A stretch of 11,582 nucleotides of DNA from Bacteroidales bacterium UBA1205 (lineage in GTDB: Bacteria > Bacteroidota > Bacteroidia > Bacteroidales > WCHB1-69). Location: assembly GCA_002309615.1 (NCBI GenBank), contig DBXT01000081.1, positions 1-11,582 of the forward strand, in the 5' to 3' direction. The position numbers were made by a program, and so were the translations under genes. Shown here piece by piece: positions 4,790-11,582 of this stretch. The notes beneath the pieces were generated by a model. It was not told the origin of the DNA. It saw only the letters and a program-made list of their open reading frames with translations, and did no database searches. Numbering within the stretch: position 1 is the first letter of the stretch; each line of letters opens with the position of its first letter.

Positions 4790-5773
4790 AGGGATTTGTG
4801 GTAAGGATTCACCAATGGCGATTCGTATTTTTGCTATATTTACTAATTTTTCGTACAATTGCTTTTGAAGTTGAAAATAAGATAGGTAATTATATGGACA
4901 CATTTGTATTAGTGTTAAATTTTTTTGGAAAAGCTTAAGCTGGGTTCTACTTTCAAGAAGTTCATTCGCCACAATATGTTGATACTCTGTAGGTATTTTA
5001 TTGAAGAGTTTTTGGTCGTATTGTTCCGGATGAAGTATCATATCGTATTCACATAAATATAAGTAGTCGGTTTCATTTTTTATAAAATCAGTTATTGGCA
5101 GGTCTAATTCATTCCTCCTAATGATGAGTTCTGAAACTTGTGCAATTGTTTGAATGTCTTCTCCGGATATCTTTTGAGCGAATGTGAGTATTTTGTTTGT
5201 TTCTTCATCTTGAATACTTATAGAACTTGTTTTTGGAATTGAATCTATTTCTTCTTGTGATATAGGAACTAATATGTCTCTTATGGTTGTTAATTGGGGA
5301 GATTCCTCAATGTCTTTCAAAGTGCAATAAGCTGGATTGCATACTAATTTCAAACCTGCTTCTTCATACGCTTGCATTACAAGTCTTGTGCAAATTTGTC
5401 TGTTGGGTTCCTTCGCTCCTGCTGCAGGATTTGTATGCTCTGTACGGCAACGTCTTAATTCACTTCCGCCATATTCAGTTCCTATTTTATTTCTTACAAA
5501 TTCTACTGCTTTACCAATAATTTCTTTTTCCCCTTTCCCAAGGTATCTCAAAGCGATGGCATCGTCACTGTTTTTGAAGAATCGTTGTGATATATTGAAA
5601 GAGTTAACCCTTAGACCAGTCGATTCTATTGCAGAAGAATGGCATACGTACATAATCGCATGGCTGTAGTTACTTTCACTTAATTTCCTGATTATATCAG
5701 ATTCTCTATCGCCAGGGGCTCTTGTTAATATGATGTCGCCGGGTTGTAATTTTTCTAAGTTGAATGCAAACAT
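4787..5773 (-). CDS. YiiX/YebB-like (NlpC/P60 superfamily, DUF830-type) cysteine hydrolase
   Basis: A 328-residue protein. The first ~150 residues match the permuted papain-like YiiX/LRAT-type fold: LQPGDIILTRAPG (9-21), the catalytic His at H38 in YSHAIMYV, an acidic residue at E50 (AIEST), and the catalytic Cys at C128 in QICTRLVMQAYEEAG. The His-before-Cys order is characteristic of the permuted group. Such enzymes hydrolyse amide or ester bonds in peptidoglycan peptides or lipids; no signal peptide is visible, so it should start in the cytosol. Residues ~165-328 form a helical C-terminal extension rich in Glu, Ile and Leu with no recognised domain, longer than minimal family members. The start at 5773 fits the family N-terminus; no canonical -7 box was found upstream. 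It is a single transcription unit, with terminators on both sides, and ends in repeat copy B. Confidence 0.8.
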   Translation of the reverse strand: MFAFNLEKLQPGDIILTRAPGDRESDIIRKLSESNYSHAIMYVCHSSAIESTGLRVNSFNISQRFFKNSDDAIALRYLGKGEKEIIGKAVEFVRNKIGTEYGGSELRRCRTEHTNPAAGAKEPNRQICTRLVMQAYEEAGLKLVCNPAYCTLKDIEESPQLTTIRDILVPISQEEIDSIPKTSSISIQDEETNKILTFAQKISGEDIQTIAQVSELIIRRNELDLPITDFIKNETDYLYLCEYDMILHPEQYDQKLFNKIPTEYQHIVANELLESRTQLKLFQKNLTLIQMCPYNYLSYFQLQKQLYEKLVNIAKIRIAIGESLPQIP

Positions 5774-5830
5774 GACTTATTATTTTCATTGAAGAACACG
5801 ATTTGTGCTAAAATGTTGTCTTAGGAATAC

Positions 5831-5860
5831 AAAAAAATCCTTTCCAAGTGAATGGATTTT
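5831..5860 (-). terminator. Terminator between the phage-like remnant and the cysteine hydrolase gene
   Basis: AAAATCC (5834-5840) pairs with GGATTTT (5854-5860); on the minus strand the stem runs into seven T residues (5831-5837). The plus strand also ends in TTTT, so it could act weakly both ways. A second hairpin, CCGCC/GGCGG at 5885-5898, lies between it and the remnant's stop codon but has no T tract. Confidence 0.65.
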
Positions 5861-5905
5861 GCACTATGTATCAAGAATATGCATCCGCCGTTTGGCGGCA
5901 AGAGG

Positions 5906-6461
5906 TTACTGGTTGTCGTCCTGCGAGTCGGCCTGGACGCTGTAGCCCACGAGTCCCGTCATGATGCCCGTGCAGACCTGTGATGTCGGGGTGTCATAGG
6001 CAAAGGCGAGGGTCGCACCATTGTTGTCGGTGACGGCCTTGCCTGAGGTGGCTTCCACGTTCTCTCCGATTTCCGTGCCACGGTCTGCGTCGCCAAGCAT
6101 GTGCACGCCGCCGTTGTTGAGGCGGGCGAGGATGATGGTTTCGAAGTTCATCACGGAGGCGATGAAGCCGAGCAGTTTAGGCTTGAAGCCGGAGTGGTAG
6201 ATTTCAAGGTTGACTTTCAGCGACTTGCCGTCGAAAGTGCCTTGGGTGGTGTATTTCAGCTCACCCATATCGCGTGAGCAGTAGATGTGGTAGAAGCGTT
6301 TGCCGTTCACCATCTCTACCAGGGATTCCGCCAGTGACGACAGGAACTGGCGGAATCTCCTACGTTCAAAGACAAATTACCCCCAAAACAGTGCCTGCAG
6401 ACCTACGGCCTGTCTGCTGCACATTGCCCACCGTCACTGGGAAGCACGTCACGCCCGTCAT
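5906..6461 (-). pseudogene. Frameshifted phage-like gene in a GC-richer patch
   Basis: Two open segments on the minus strand appear to be one broken gene. The first starts at ATG 6461 (MTGVTCFPVTVGNVQQTGRR) and ends after 31 codons at TGA 6366-6368. The second is open from just before that point in another frame (ERRRFRQFLSSLAESLVEMV) and reaches the stop at 5906; its only internal ATG is 6313, giving a 135-residue product. Removing one T from the CTTTGAACG run near 6366 joins them into a protein of about 180 residues. The sequence (GFKPKLLGFIASVMNFETII, then LARLNNGGVHMLGDADRG) reads like a Bacteroidetes prophage structural or tail-type protein, but this is from general memory and I cannot name a family. 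Base composition is richer in G and C than the flanking genes, a sign of separate origin. It could instead be a sequencing error or a functional 135-residue protein started at 6313. Confidence 0.55.
6324..6357. repeat. Perfect 12-bp inverted repeat with 10-base loop
   Basis: GATTCCGCCAGT (6324-6335) and ACTGGCGGAATC (6346-6357) are exact reverse complements. It lies within the reconstructed coding region of the phage-like remnant, just before ATG 6313. Without a T tract it is not a terminator. It could be a structured site, a fold-back mutation, or a hairpin blocking entry to the 6313 start. Confidence 0.6.
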
Positions 6462-6666
6462 CGCACGCCGTCAGATGCGCGGGGGAGAGGGGGTGGAAAG
6501 GAGGTAAGGTTTCATCCCGCGGGAAACCGCAGAATTTAGTATGGTGATGTAATGGAGGGAGTTGGATTATGTTGGGCGATGTGTTTTAGTCATCCATACT
6601 GCAAACGCAAATATTTGTAAAACATGTGCCATATAGCAAATGCATGCTTGCCGAATCAAGGTCAAG
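6462..6666. other. Gene-free spacer with a purine tract
   Basis: No supported gene. The plus strand holds an almost pure purine run at 6481-6509 with two G5 blocks and several GG pairs, followed by a short dyad (GGTTTC 6508-6513, GAAACC 6523-6528) around the palindrome CCCGCGGG. From about 6535 the DNA returns to the A/T-rich composition of the region. No T-tract terminator for mcrC is evident. Confidence 0.4.
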
Positions 6667-7938
6667 TTATACTACTGTTGGCAATTGAATGCAAAGTCTA
6701 TAGAAATACAACAGGCTGTCATCTTGTATACATTGCTCTATAATCGTCTTTTTATCATCTAAACAAAATAATTCTGGATTTTCTGTTTTTTCTTTTGGAT
6801 AGATAATGACACAGGGTATTACAGGGATGGAGTCTGGTGCGGAAACGAAATCATACCGTAGTTTTTTTAGCAATTTCGCATCTCTACAATATCCACTCAA
6901 CTGACGAATTATGTATGTATCTAACTGATTTGAGTTGTTATCAAACCGAGGAATGTATTTCGTGTCAAGAATGAGTTTTTCAGAATCAGAACAGAATATA
7001 AAGTCAGGTTTCCCAGTATATCCATTTTCCTGGTACATCACAGAATTTCCATATGCTTTACGTAATAGACCACAGACATACAATTCATAAAGAATGGACA
7101 TGTCAACCCAAAATGGAGGTGTTGAATCAAGAATTGTACTGTTTCTGTGAATGCTTGTGTCAGTCCTTTTGAGAATTATTTTGGCTAATCTTACAGCTTC
7201 GTTGTATTCTGGATACAGTTTGTTGGTTTTGACATTGCGAACCTCCCAGTGTTCTACTTGATCTGAAACATGCTCAAAAGCGGATAGGCATTTGATGTAC
7301 TTTGATTGAATTTTATCAAATTTTTGATGATTTGACATATAGAGAAGCAAGCCTTTTGACAACAAAAGAGCTTTTTTTATAAGCCTGTTCTCAAAATTAT
7401 CTAAAGTGAAATCATCGTATGTGCAATAAAACCTATCAAAACGTTTGAAAACCGCATTTTTACGTTCGTTTCTGAGAGGACTAATTCGTCCCTTGACTTT
7501 CTTCAAATTCTCAGTTTTGGACACATAATCCTTTTTGAGCCCCATTGAAACAATTTTTTCAACAACGGTAAGAAAATGTATTTCTATAAGGGGATTAAGG
7601 ACTGTACTTAGTGATTTTGCATTTATTGGCGGTTTGTCCAACTCGATGTCATATATGGCAGAAAACCTCTCCAGTTCGATGCCAGAATCAAAACATTGGA
7701 GGAACATTGAAACGAAATCAATGTTTTCAAGCCCTTGTTTTGTGGTCACCACCAAAGCATTCTCTTTATCAATCCACTCTGCACCAATCCTATAGTAAGC
7801 TTTATATGCCCATCTATCATTTTCATTTAATGGCTCGGTCCACTTAAATAACTTTTTGCCAACAAAAGAATCATTCCATTTTTGTGGATCAAATTCTTGT
7901 GGCAGCGTTTCATGCTCCTTGATGTATATGGAATCCAT
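6667..7938 (-). CDS. mcrC: McrC, nuclease subunit of a McrBC type IV restriction system
   Basis: A 423-residue protein. The catalytic PD-(D/E)xK core is visible near the C-terminus: P311-D312 in GKPDFIFCS, then D325 and K327 in LILDTKYIPRF. The N-terminal part contains typical McrC sequence, including RISPLRNERK after a helical section and DDFTLDNFENRLIKKALLL. McrC binds the McrB GTPase ring, stimulates GTP hydrolysis and cuts DNA after translocation from modified cytosine sites. The start is ATG 7938, 5 bases after the mcrB stop, so the two are translated from one message. Length is in the usual range and no truncation or missing catalytic residue is seen. Confidence 0.92.
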   Translation of the reverse strand: MDSIYIKEHETLPQEFDPQKWNDSFVGKKLFKWTEPLNENDRWAYKAYYRIGAEWIDKENALVVTTKQGLENIDFVSMFLQCFDSGIELERFSAIYDIELDKPPINAKSLSTVLNPLIEIHFLTVVEKIVSMGLKKDYVSKTENLKKVKGRISPLRNERKNAVFKRFDRFYCTYDDFTLDNFENRLIKKALLLSKGLLLYMSNHQKFDKIQSKYIKCLSAFEHVSDQVEHWEVRNVKTNKLYPEYNEAVRLAKIILKRTDTSIHRNSTILDSTPPFWVDMSILYELYVCGLLRKAYGNSVMYQENGYTGKPDFIFCSDSEKLILDTKYIPRFDNNSNQLDTYIIRQLSGYCRDAKLLKKLRYDFVSAPDSIPVIPCVIIYPKEKTENPELFCLDDKKTIIEQCIQDDSLLYFYRLCIQLPTVV

Positions 7939-7943
7939 ATGTA

Positions 7944-9917
7944 TTATTGACCAAATTCTTCTGTGAAATTATTTATGAAATCTTTAGTTTCAACATTGTT
8001 CCTGACAATTCCATCTTTCATGTATTCTTTAAGGAGAGGTAATACTTCATATTTGAGTTTTATCTTTAAATCGTGAAGAGATTCAGCCATAAAATAACTA
8101 TGCCCTACCATTAGGTCGTCAATTTCATAGTCGGCCATTTTGTTGTTACGGATAAATTCCTGTACTTCTTGGAATTTTTGTTTAGCAAGGTCTCGAGTCG
8201 GAATGTCTTTGATTTCATCAAGGACTTCTTCCTTGGATGGAAGAGTGATGAATGCAAACCGACGGCGTAGAGCATAATCAATAGTGCCGGTACTCCTATC
8301 AGTTGTGTTCATAGTTCCAATGAAATAAACATTGTCAGGAATTCCAAATTCTTTCTTCGAATAAGGAAGAATGACTGATAAATGATGGTTGTTTTCTGTG
8401 TTATTTCCAGTACGTTTATCTGCCTCTATCAATGTTATGAGTTCGCCAAATATTTTGGAGATGTTTCCTCTGTTGATTTCATCAATAATAATTACTTTTG
8501 GCTTGTCTGGGTTTGTAAGGATGGCTTCTTTCAAAATACCAGGCTCTATTTCGTAAACTATTCCACCATCTTTCAACTTTGGTTTTATACCCTCAATAAA
8601 ATCTTCATAGTCCATGGACTGATGGAAAGTAGTAAAGAAAATTTGTTTTTTTAACAAACTATCATACTCAGTCATAATTTCAGCATGAGTTTTCCCACTT
8701 GTTTCATAACCCAGTATAGATAAAGCGATTGCTGCTGTGTGGTAAGTCTTACCGGTTCCTGGTGCGCCCTGCAAAATTATATTCCTTTTTGTCTTAAGTA
8801 TACCGGTAATTTCTGTAATAAAATTTTCCATGTTAATTGATGTTTGATTTTTAATGCGTGAATATGCAACAACATTGTTGCGAACAGGTTGAGAGGCATC
8901 ATGATATGGCACGAAACAATCGATGTCTATTGGGACTGCTAATTTTTCAAATTTGTCGACTAACAAAACAACTTTGACATTGTCTGCATAGTCATAATAG
9001 TTTTCGCACAACCCCAAAGGTGATTTTTCTTTCCAATCATAGATTTTGTTCTCATACGACTCAGCCGATGTTGCCATATCAATTATACGTGCTCTATAAT
9101 GTGCCTTGTAACCGGATAAAAAATAGAACCAGAAATTTCCATCTTCCTCAAGAATATTCTCAAGTTTAGGATATACCTCATTATGATTTACAAAATTTTT
9201 ATCCCAATAAAAACAGGAATAATCCACATTGATTCTATCCTGTTTCCAATCATCATTACTATCCAAAGCATACACTCCCTGAATAGGTAATTTACCCTTC
9301 CATTCATCTTTCATTTCATATATGATTTTCGAATATAATTTGGTTCTGTTTTGGTTATTTGAAAAAACAAAACCACAAATGTCTTCTAAAAAACGGAACA
9401 TTGATTCGTCAAACCTGTCTTTTGGGTAGTCATTTTCGCTAATAAAAAAATGATAAATCCGTTTCCTGTGTTCTTCACTAATGATTGGAAACCGTTGTTC
9501 TGGATTTTCAATGTAGAGTATGAGATTTTTAATTGAATCTGTTACCTCTTCCGGATTCCGTTTATACTTTAGTAGTTGAATAACCCATGCGTTTTGCCGA
9601 ATTCCACATTTAGCTACAACACGTTTATCGAAATATTCGTTTAAGTGTTCCTTGTCATTGGCGTTCTCATCACAATATGCTACGATTTTAAAAATCAAAT
9701 CTTTGATCTTTTTCACTTTTTCATCGTTTTTTGCCTTCTCAAGGAAATCAGAATAGCTCATTTTAATAAGTTCTTCACGTATTCCATCCTCTATTTCAAT
9801 ATTTTTCCATTGTTCCCATAAGTCAACAAGGTTGCCAAATGCAAATTCTTGCATAGTTAGCAGTTCATTGTCTGCAACCCTTTTAATCACTGATTTTAAT
9901 ATGTCTTTGTTATACAT
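7944..9917 (-). CDS. mcrB: McrB-type AAA+ GTPase of a type IV restriction system
   Basis: A 657-residue protein. The AAA+ module sits in the C-terminal half: Walker A GAPGTGKT (384-391), Walker B VIIIDEINRGN (475-485), the McrB-type MNTTDRS (536-542), and an arginine-rich YALRRRFAF (548-556). The family hydrolyses GTP to translocate DNA and to activate McrC. The ~370 residues before the ATPase are much longer than the specificity domain of E. coli McrB and do not obviously match it; residues about 210-340 (with NFWFYFLSGYKAHYRARIID) resemble a PUA/EVE-like reader fold, so this part probably recognises the modified DNA. The start at 9917 follows a leader of about 100 bases from its own -7 box. 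It shares a transcript with mcrC. A long N-terminal domain is common in the wider McrB family. Confidence 0.92.
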   Translation of the reverse strand: MYNKDILKSVIKRVADNELLTMQEFAFGNLVDLWEQWKNIEIEDGIREELIKMSYSDFLEKAKNDEKVKKIKDLIFKIVAYCDENANDKEHLNEYFDKRVVAKCGIRQNAWVIQLLKYKRNPEEVTDSIKNLILYIENPEQRFPIISEEHRKRIYHFFISENDYPKDRFDESMFRFLEDICGFVFSNNQNRTKLYSKIIYEMKDEWKGKLPIQGVYALDSNDDWKQDRINVDYSCFYWDKNFVNHNEVYPKLENILEEDGNFWFYFLSGYKAHYRARIIDMATSAESYENKIYDWKEKSPLGLCENYYDYADNVKVVLLVDKFEKLAVPIDIDCFVPYHDASQPVRNNVVAYSRIKNQTSINMENFITEITGILKTKRNIILQGAPGTGKTYHTAAIALSILGYETSGKTHAEIMTEYDSLLKKQIFFTTFHQSMDYEDFIEGIKPKLKDGGIVYEIEPGILKEAILTNPDKPKVIIIDEINRGNISKIFGELITLIEADKRTGNNTENNHHLSVILPYSKKEFGIPDNVYFIGTMNTTDRSTGTIDYALRRRFAFITLPSKEEVLDEIKDIPTRDLAKQKFQEVQEFIRNNKMADYEIDDLMVGHSYFMAESLHDLKIKLKYEVLPLLKEYMKDGIVRNNVETKDFINNFTEEFGQ

Positions 9918-10019
9918 ATAATGTGGATTTATTGGTTAATTCATAATTACAAATACAATAGTGTTTTTATTTACTTTTCTAGAAACATAAAATTCAATAT
10001 TATTATTTTTTCTCCGCCG

Positions 10020-10027
10020 CAAAATTA
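10020..10027 (-). promoter_or_regulatory. Promoter -7 box for mcrBC
   Basis: Minus strand TAATTTTG followed by CGGCGG, an exact TAnnTTTG match in the gap between the membrane-protein gene and mcrB. A TTG lies at 10043-10045 with only 15 bases between, so the -33 element is weak. It gives an A/T-rich leader of about 100 bases. Confidence 0.5.
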
Positions 10028-10046
10028 CAAAATATTACTTTACAAC

Positions 10047-11330
10047 TTATTTCCAATTCCCATTTTCATCTTTTTCAGCAGGCTGTATATTCAATTTTTT
10101 TATAATGGTATCAAATTTATCCGTATTAACTCCTGCCATTTCTATATTTTCAGATAATTTGTTGTAAGATGGTTTTTTATCTATTTCATTTTTTAAAAAT
10201 CTTGACAACAAAATCTTAGCATAATGGTCAGGGTATTGAGAAATAGTATGACGATAAACACCTCCCGGATATTTTACTCCTTCGTAATCAAAAGCAATAG
10301 GTTCAACAATAATGTTGGCACATAAAGTTGCACCATCATTTTTGCTATAATAAATATCATATTGTTCTATATCCTTTTCATATTGTTCTCCTTTTACTTC
10401 TGTTAGTTTATCATTTTCAAACTTTTGTATTTCTTCTCTATTTTCCTCAAAATAGAAAACACGCCATCCTTTAACAATAAAAGCTCCAATATATCCATAA
10501 CCTCCACGACGGAACAAAAATACAATGTCTTCTTGTTTAACCTGCTTTACACGATTGGTTCGCCATGTTTCTCCGTATTCTATCAAAGATAATTCATTTT
10601 TATTATTATTGAATGCTTCGTCAATCTGTTCATTATCAAACATGATGAAATGCCAAAAATTGTAAGAAATTGACCCTGTTTTATTAGGCTCTATTGGTTC
10701 GAGCGTCTTAATCCCCGTTTCAATCTGAGTATTAAGCAATAACTGTGTATCACGAGGTGCTAATCCAAATTTATTCCATAATTCGCTTATGTGTTGAGTC
10801 GATTCTGTATGCCCCTCTCCGTTGACATCTGCACGGAGTAAATTGGTTATCTCTGAAAAACAATCTATAGTTTTCTTCGTCCGTTTAGAATCATCTCCAT
10901 CATTGTCACATGAGTTTTTGATATTCTCGACTTTTTTACAAAGTTCTTCAATATCTTCTTTTTTGAGATAAAAAATCAACTTGTTGAAAATATCAAAACG
11001 TATTTCAAAAATCTCCTCGTCGGTTATTATATCATCTTCAAGAGTTTTCCACATTTTCGAAATAAATTCGGAATAAACTTGGATCTTATTTTCATAAACT
11101 TTGATATTTCTTTCCTTCGCTTCTTCTGCTTTTTGCTTATTATTTAATAAAGTATTTGTTATCCATGCAGTTGCTCCTGCACCAAGAAATGCACTTGCAA
11201 TAATTGCTAACATTTGAGGCCAAAAATCTGGAATTTTAAAAATAAAAAAGCAAATTGCTCCTGCTGCAGATAAAAATCCAATAGAAAGGATAATCCTTGT
11301 TCCTTTTATTTCACTCTTACTATTTCCCAT
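10047..11330 (-). CDS. Membrane-anchored protein with coiled coil and an EVE/PUA-like C-terminal region, next to McrBC
   Basis: A 427-residue protein. Two hydrophobic segments near the N-terminus (about 13-31 and 37-60) should form a membrane hairpin with both termini on the same side, probably the cytosol. A charged helical stretch follows (about 64-165: NNKQKAEEAKERNIKVYENK onward), likely a coiled coil. From about 222, SYNFWHFIMFDN, then W256 and VKQEDIVFLFRRGGYGYIGAF, have the spacing of EVE/YTH/PUA-type base-binding folds (aromatic first strand, then a 'K-x-x-D-I-V-F' strand and a 'G-x-I-G' strand). I cannot run a profile search, so this domain is an inference. EVE domains are known to accompany or fuse to McrB-type systems and bind modified cytosine. 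It is encoded just upstream of mcrB on the same strand, 129 bases apart, and may be a sensor, anchor or accessory factor. Gene reality is well supported; function is open. Confidence 0.72.
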   Translation of the reverse strand: MGNSKSEIKGTRIILSIGFLSAAGAICFFIFKIPDFWPQMLAIIASAFLGAGATAWITNTLLNNKQKAEEAKERNIKVYENKIQVYSEFISKMWKTLEDDIITDEEIFEIRFDIFNKLIFYLKKEDIEELCKKVENIKNSCDNDGDDSKRTKKTIDCFSEITNLLRADVNGEGHTESTQHISELWNKFGLAPRDTQLLLNTQIETGIKTLEPIEPNKTGSISYNFWHFIMFDNEQIDEAFNNNKNELSLIEYGETWRTNRVKQVKQEDIVFLFRRGGYGYIGAFIVKGWRVFYFEENREEIQKFENDKLTEVKGEQYEKDIEQYDIYYSKNDGATLCANIIVEPIAFDYEGVKYPGGVYRHTISQYPDHYAKILLSRFLKNEIDKKPSYNKLSENIEMAGVNTDKFDTIIKKLNIQPAEKDENGNWK

Positions 11331-11447
11331 ATTAAATTCGTTTTATTTTTCCCCTCTTAATTAAACATCTTTCCCCCATTCACAGTCCATGACAGCCGAG
11401 AGTTTTTAAAACTATCACAACTGAAAAACGGGTTTATTTTTATTTTG

Positions 11448-11477
11448 CAAAGATAATAAAAATTTACTTTATACAAA
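11448..11477 (-). promoter_or_regulatory. Promoter (proximal) for the membrane-protein gene
   Basis: Minus strand TTTG (11474-11477), an 18-base spacer, then TATCTTTG (11448-11455). It leaves a leader of about 110 bases before ATG 11330, with no clear riboswitch or attenuator in it. Confidence 0.55.
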
Positions 11478-11498
11478 TAAAAACATTTTTTACGTCTG

Positions 11499-11506
11499 CA
11501 AAATTA
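11499..11506 (-). promoter_or_regulatory. Second -7 box (distal) for the membrane-protein gene
   Basis: Minus strand TAATTTTG followed by CAG. It overlaps the stop codon of the upstream gene. Together with downstream bases it matches the ATPase promoter region (2829-2848) at 19 of 20 positions, indicating an extended Bacteroidetes start-site context. Confidence 0.4.
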
Positions 11507-11582
11507 GAACTTTCCTCCAACACCTTCCCCAGAAATCTCCCACACCTCACTCAACTTTGCATGCTCGTCTTTCTCTATAATA
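11504..11582 (-). CDS. C-terminal end of an unidentified protein (runs off the right edge)
   Basis: An open frame enters from the right edge and ends at TAA 11504-11506. The visible 24 residues are IEKDEHAKLSEVWEISGEGV followed by GGKF. The composition is protein-like and the stop coincides with the start of promoter sequence for the next gene, both of which support a real gene end. It is too short to identify. As the gene directly upstream of the membrane-protein/McrBC block it may belong to the same island. Confidence 0.5.
   Translation of the reverse strand, partial: IIEKDEHAKLSEVWEISGEGVGGKF

Noticed and set aside
6274..6539. Two overlapping plus-strand frames in the GC-richer patch
   Set aside because: They are Arg/Pro-rich shadows typical of GC-rich antisense DNA and overlap the reconstructed minus-strand gene.
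6538..6600. Inverted repeat AGTATGG / CCATACT enclosing 49 bases, as an invertible promoter
   Set aside because: The arms are only 7 bases (10 with a bulge), no clear -7 box lies inside, and no invertase is nearby; chance is likely.
9921..10157. 78-codon plus-strand frame in the mcrB upstream gap
   Set aside because: It consists of A/T-rich Ile/Phe/Tyr-rich translation and overlaps the mcrB promoter and the 3' end of the membrane-protein gene.

Overview
The window looks like an accessory, defence-rich stretch of a Bacteroidales chromosome (Bacteroides/Parabacteroides/Prevotella group). The main signs are Bacteroidetes-type -7 boxes (TAnnTTTG, several followed by GCAG), AT-rich intergenic DNA, starts without strong Shine-Dalgarno sequences, and typical Bacteroidetes accessory families. 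Every gene I accept lies on the minus strand, so transcription runs from high to low coordinates. No rRNA, tRNA, CRISPR array, transposase or integrase is visible.

Reading along the minus strand from the right edge: the last codons of an unidentified gene (11504-11582); two -7 boxes; a 427-residue protein with two N-terminal membrane segments and a C-terminal half that resembles an EVE/PUA-type base-reader fold (10047-11330); then a type IV restriction pair, McrB GTPase (7944-9917) and McrC nuclease (6667-7938), whose genes are 5 bases apart. A GC-richer patch follows, holding a frameshifted, phage-like gene (5906-6461). Next come two stand-alone units: a YiiX/NlpC-P60-type cysteine hydrolase (4787-5773) and a coiled-coil protein with a Gly-Tyr repeat tail (3628-4590). 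Each of these two genes takes its UAG stop from the first three bases of the same ~80-bp repeat, and each repeat is followed by a terminator-like hairpin.

Further left are a small basic protein with a clear terminator (3226-3435), a 56-codon remnant of a phospholipase D-like gene (2855-3025), a two-gene operon of a DUF4143-type ATPase and an intact PLD-like protein (1548-2798 and 1019-1534), a DEDDh exonuclease (328-873), and the 5' end of a probable AAA ATPase that leaves the window (1-238). The promoters of the last two genes share a 37-bp block: an identical -7 box plus a dyad at identical spacing, which suggests co-regulation.

Functionally, McrBC should cut foreign DNA carrying modified cytosines, and the membrane protein beside it may be an accessory sensor or anchor. 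The ATPase/PLD pair, the hydrolase and the exonuclease fit a nucleic-acid or membrane defence island but have no demonstrated role here. The most unusual items are the gene-terminating 80-bp repeats, the membrane-anchored EVE-like protein next to McrBC, and the shared dyad promoter.
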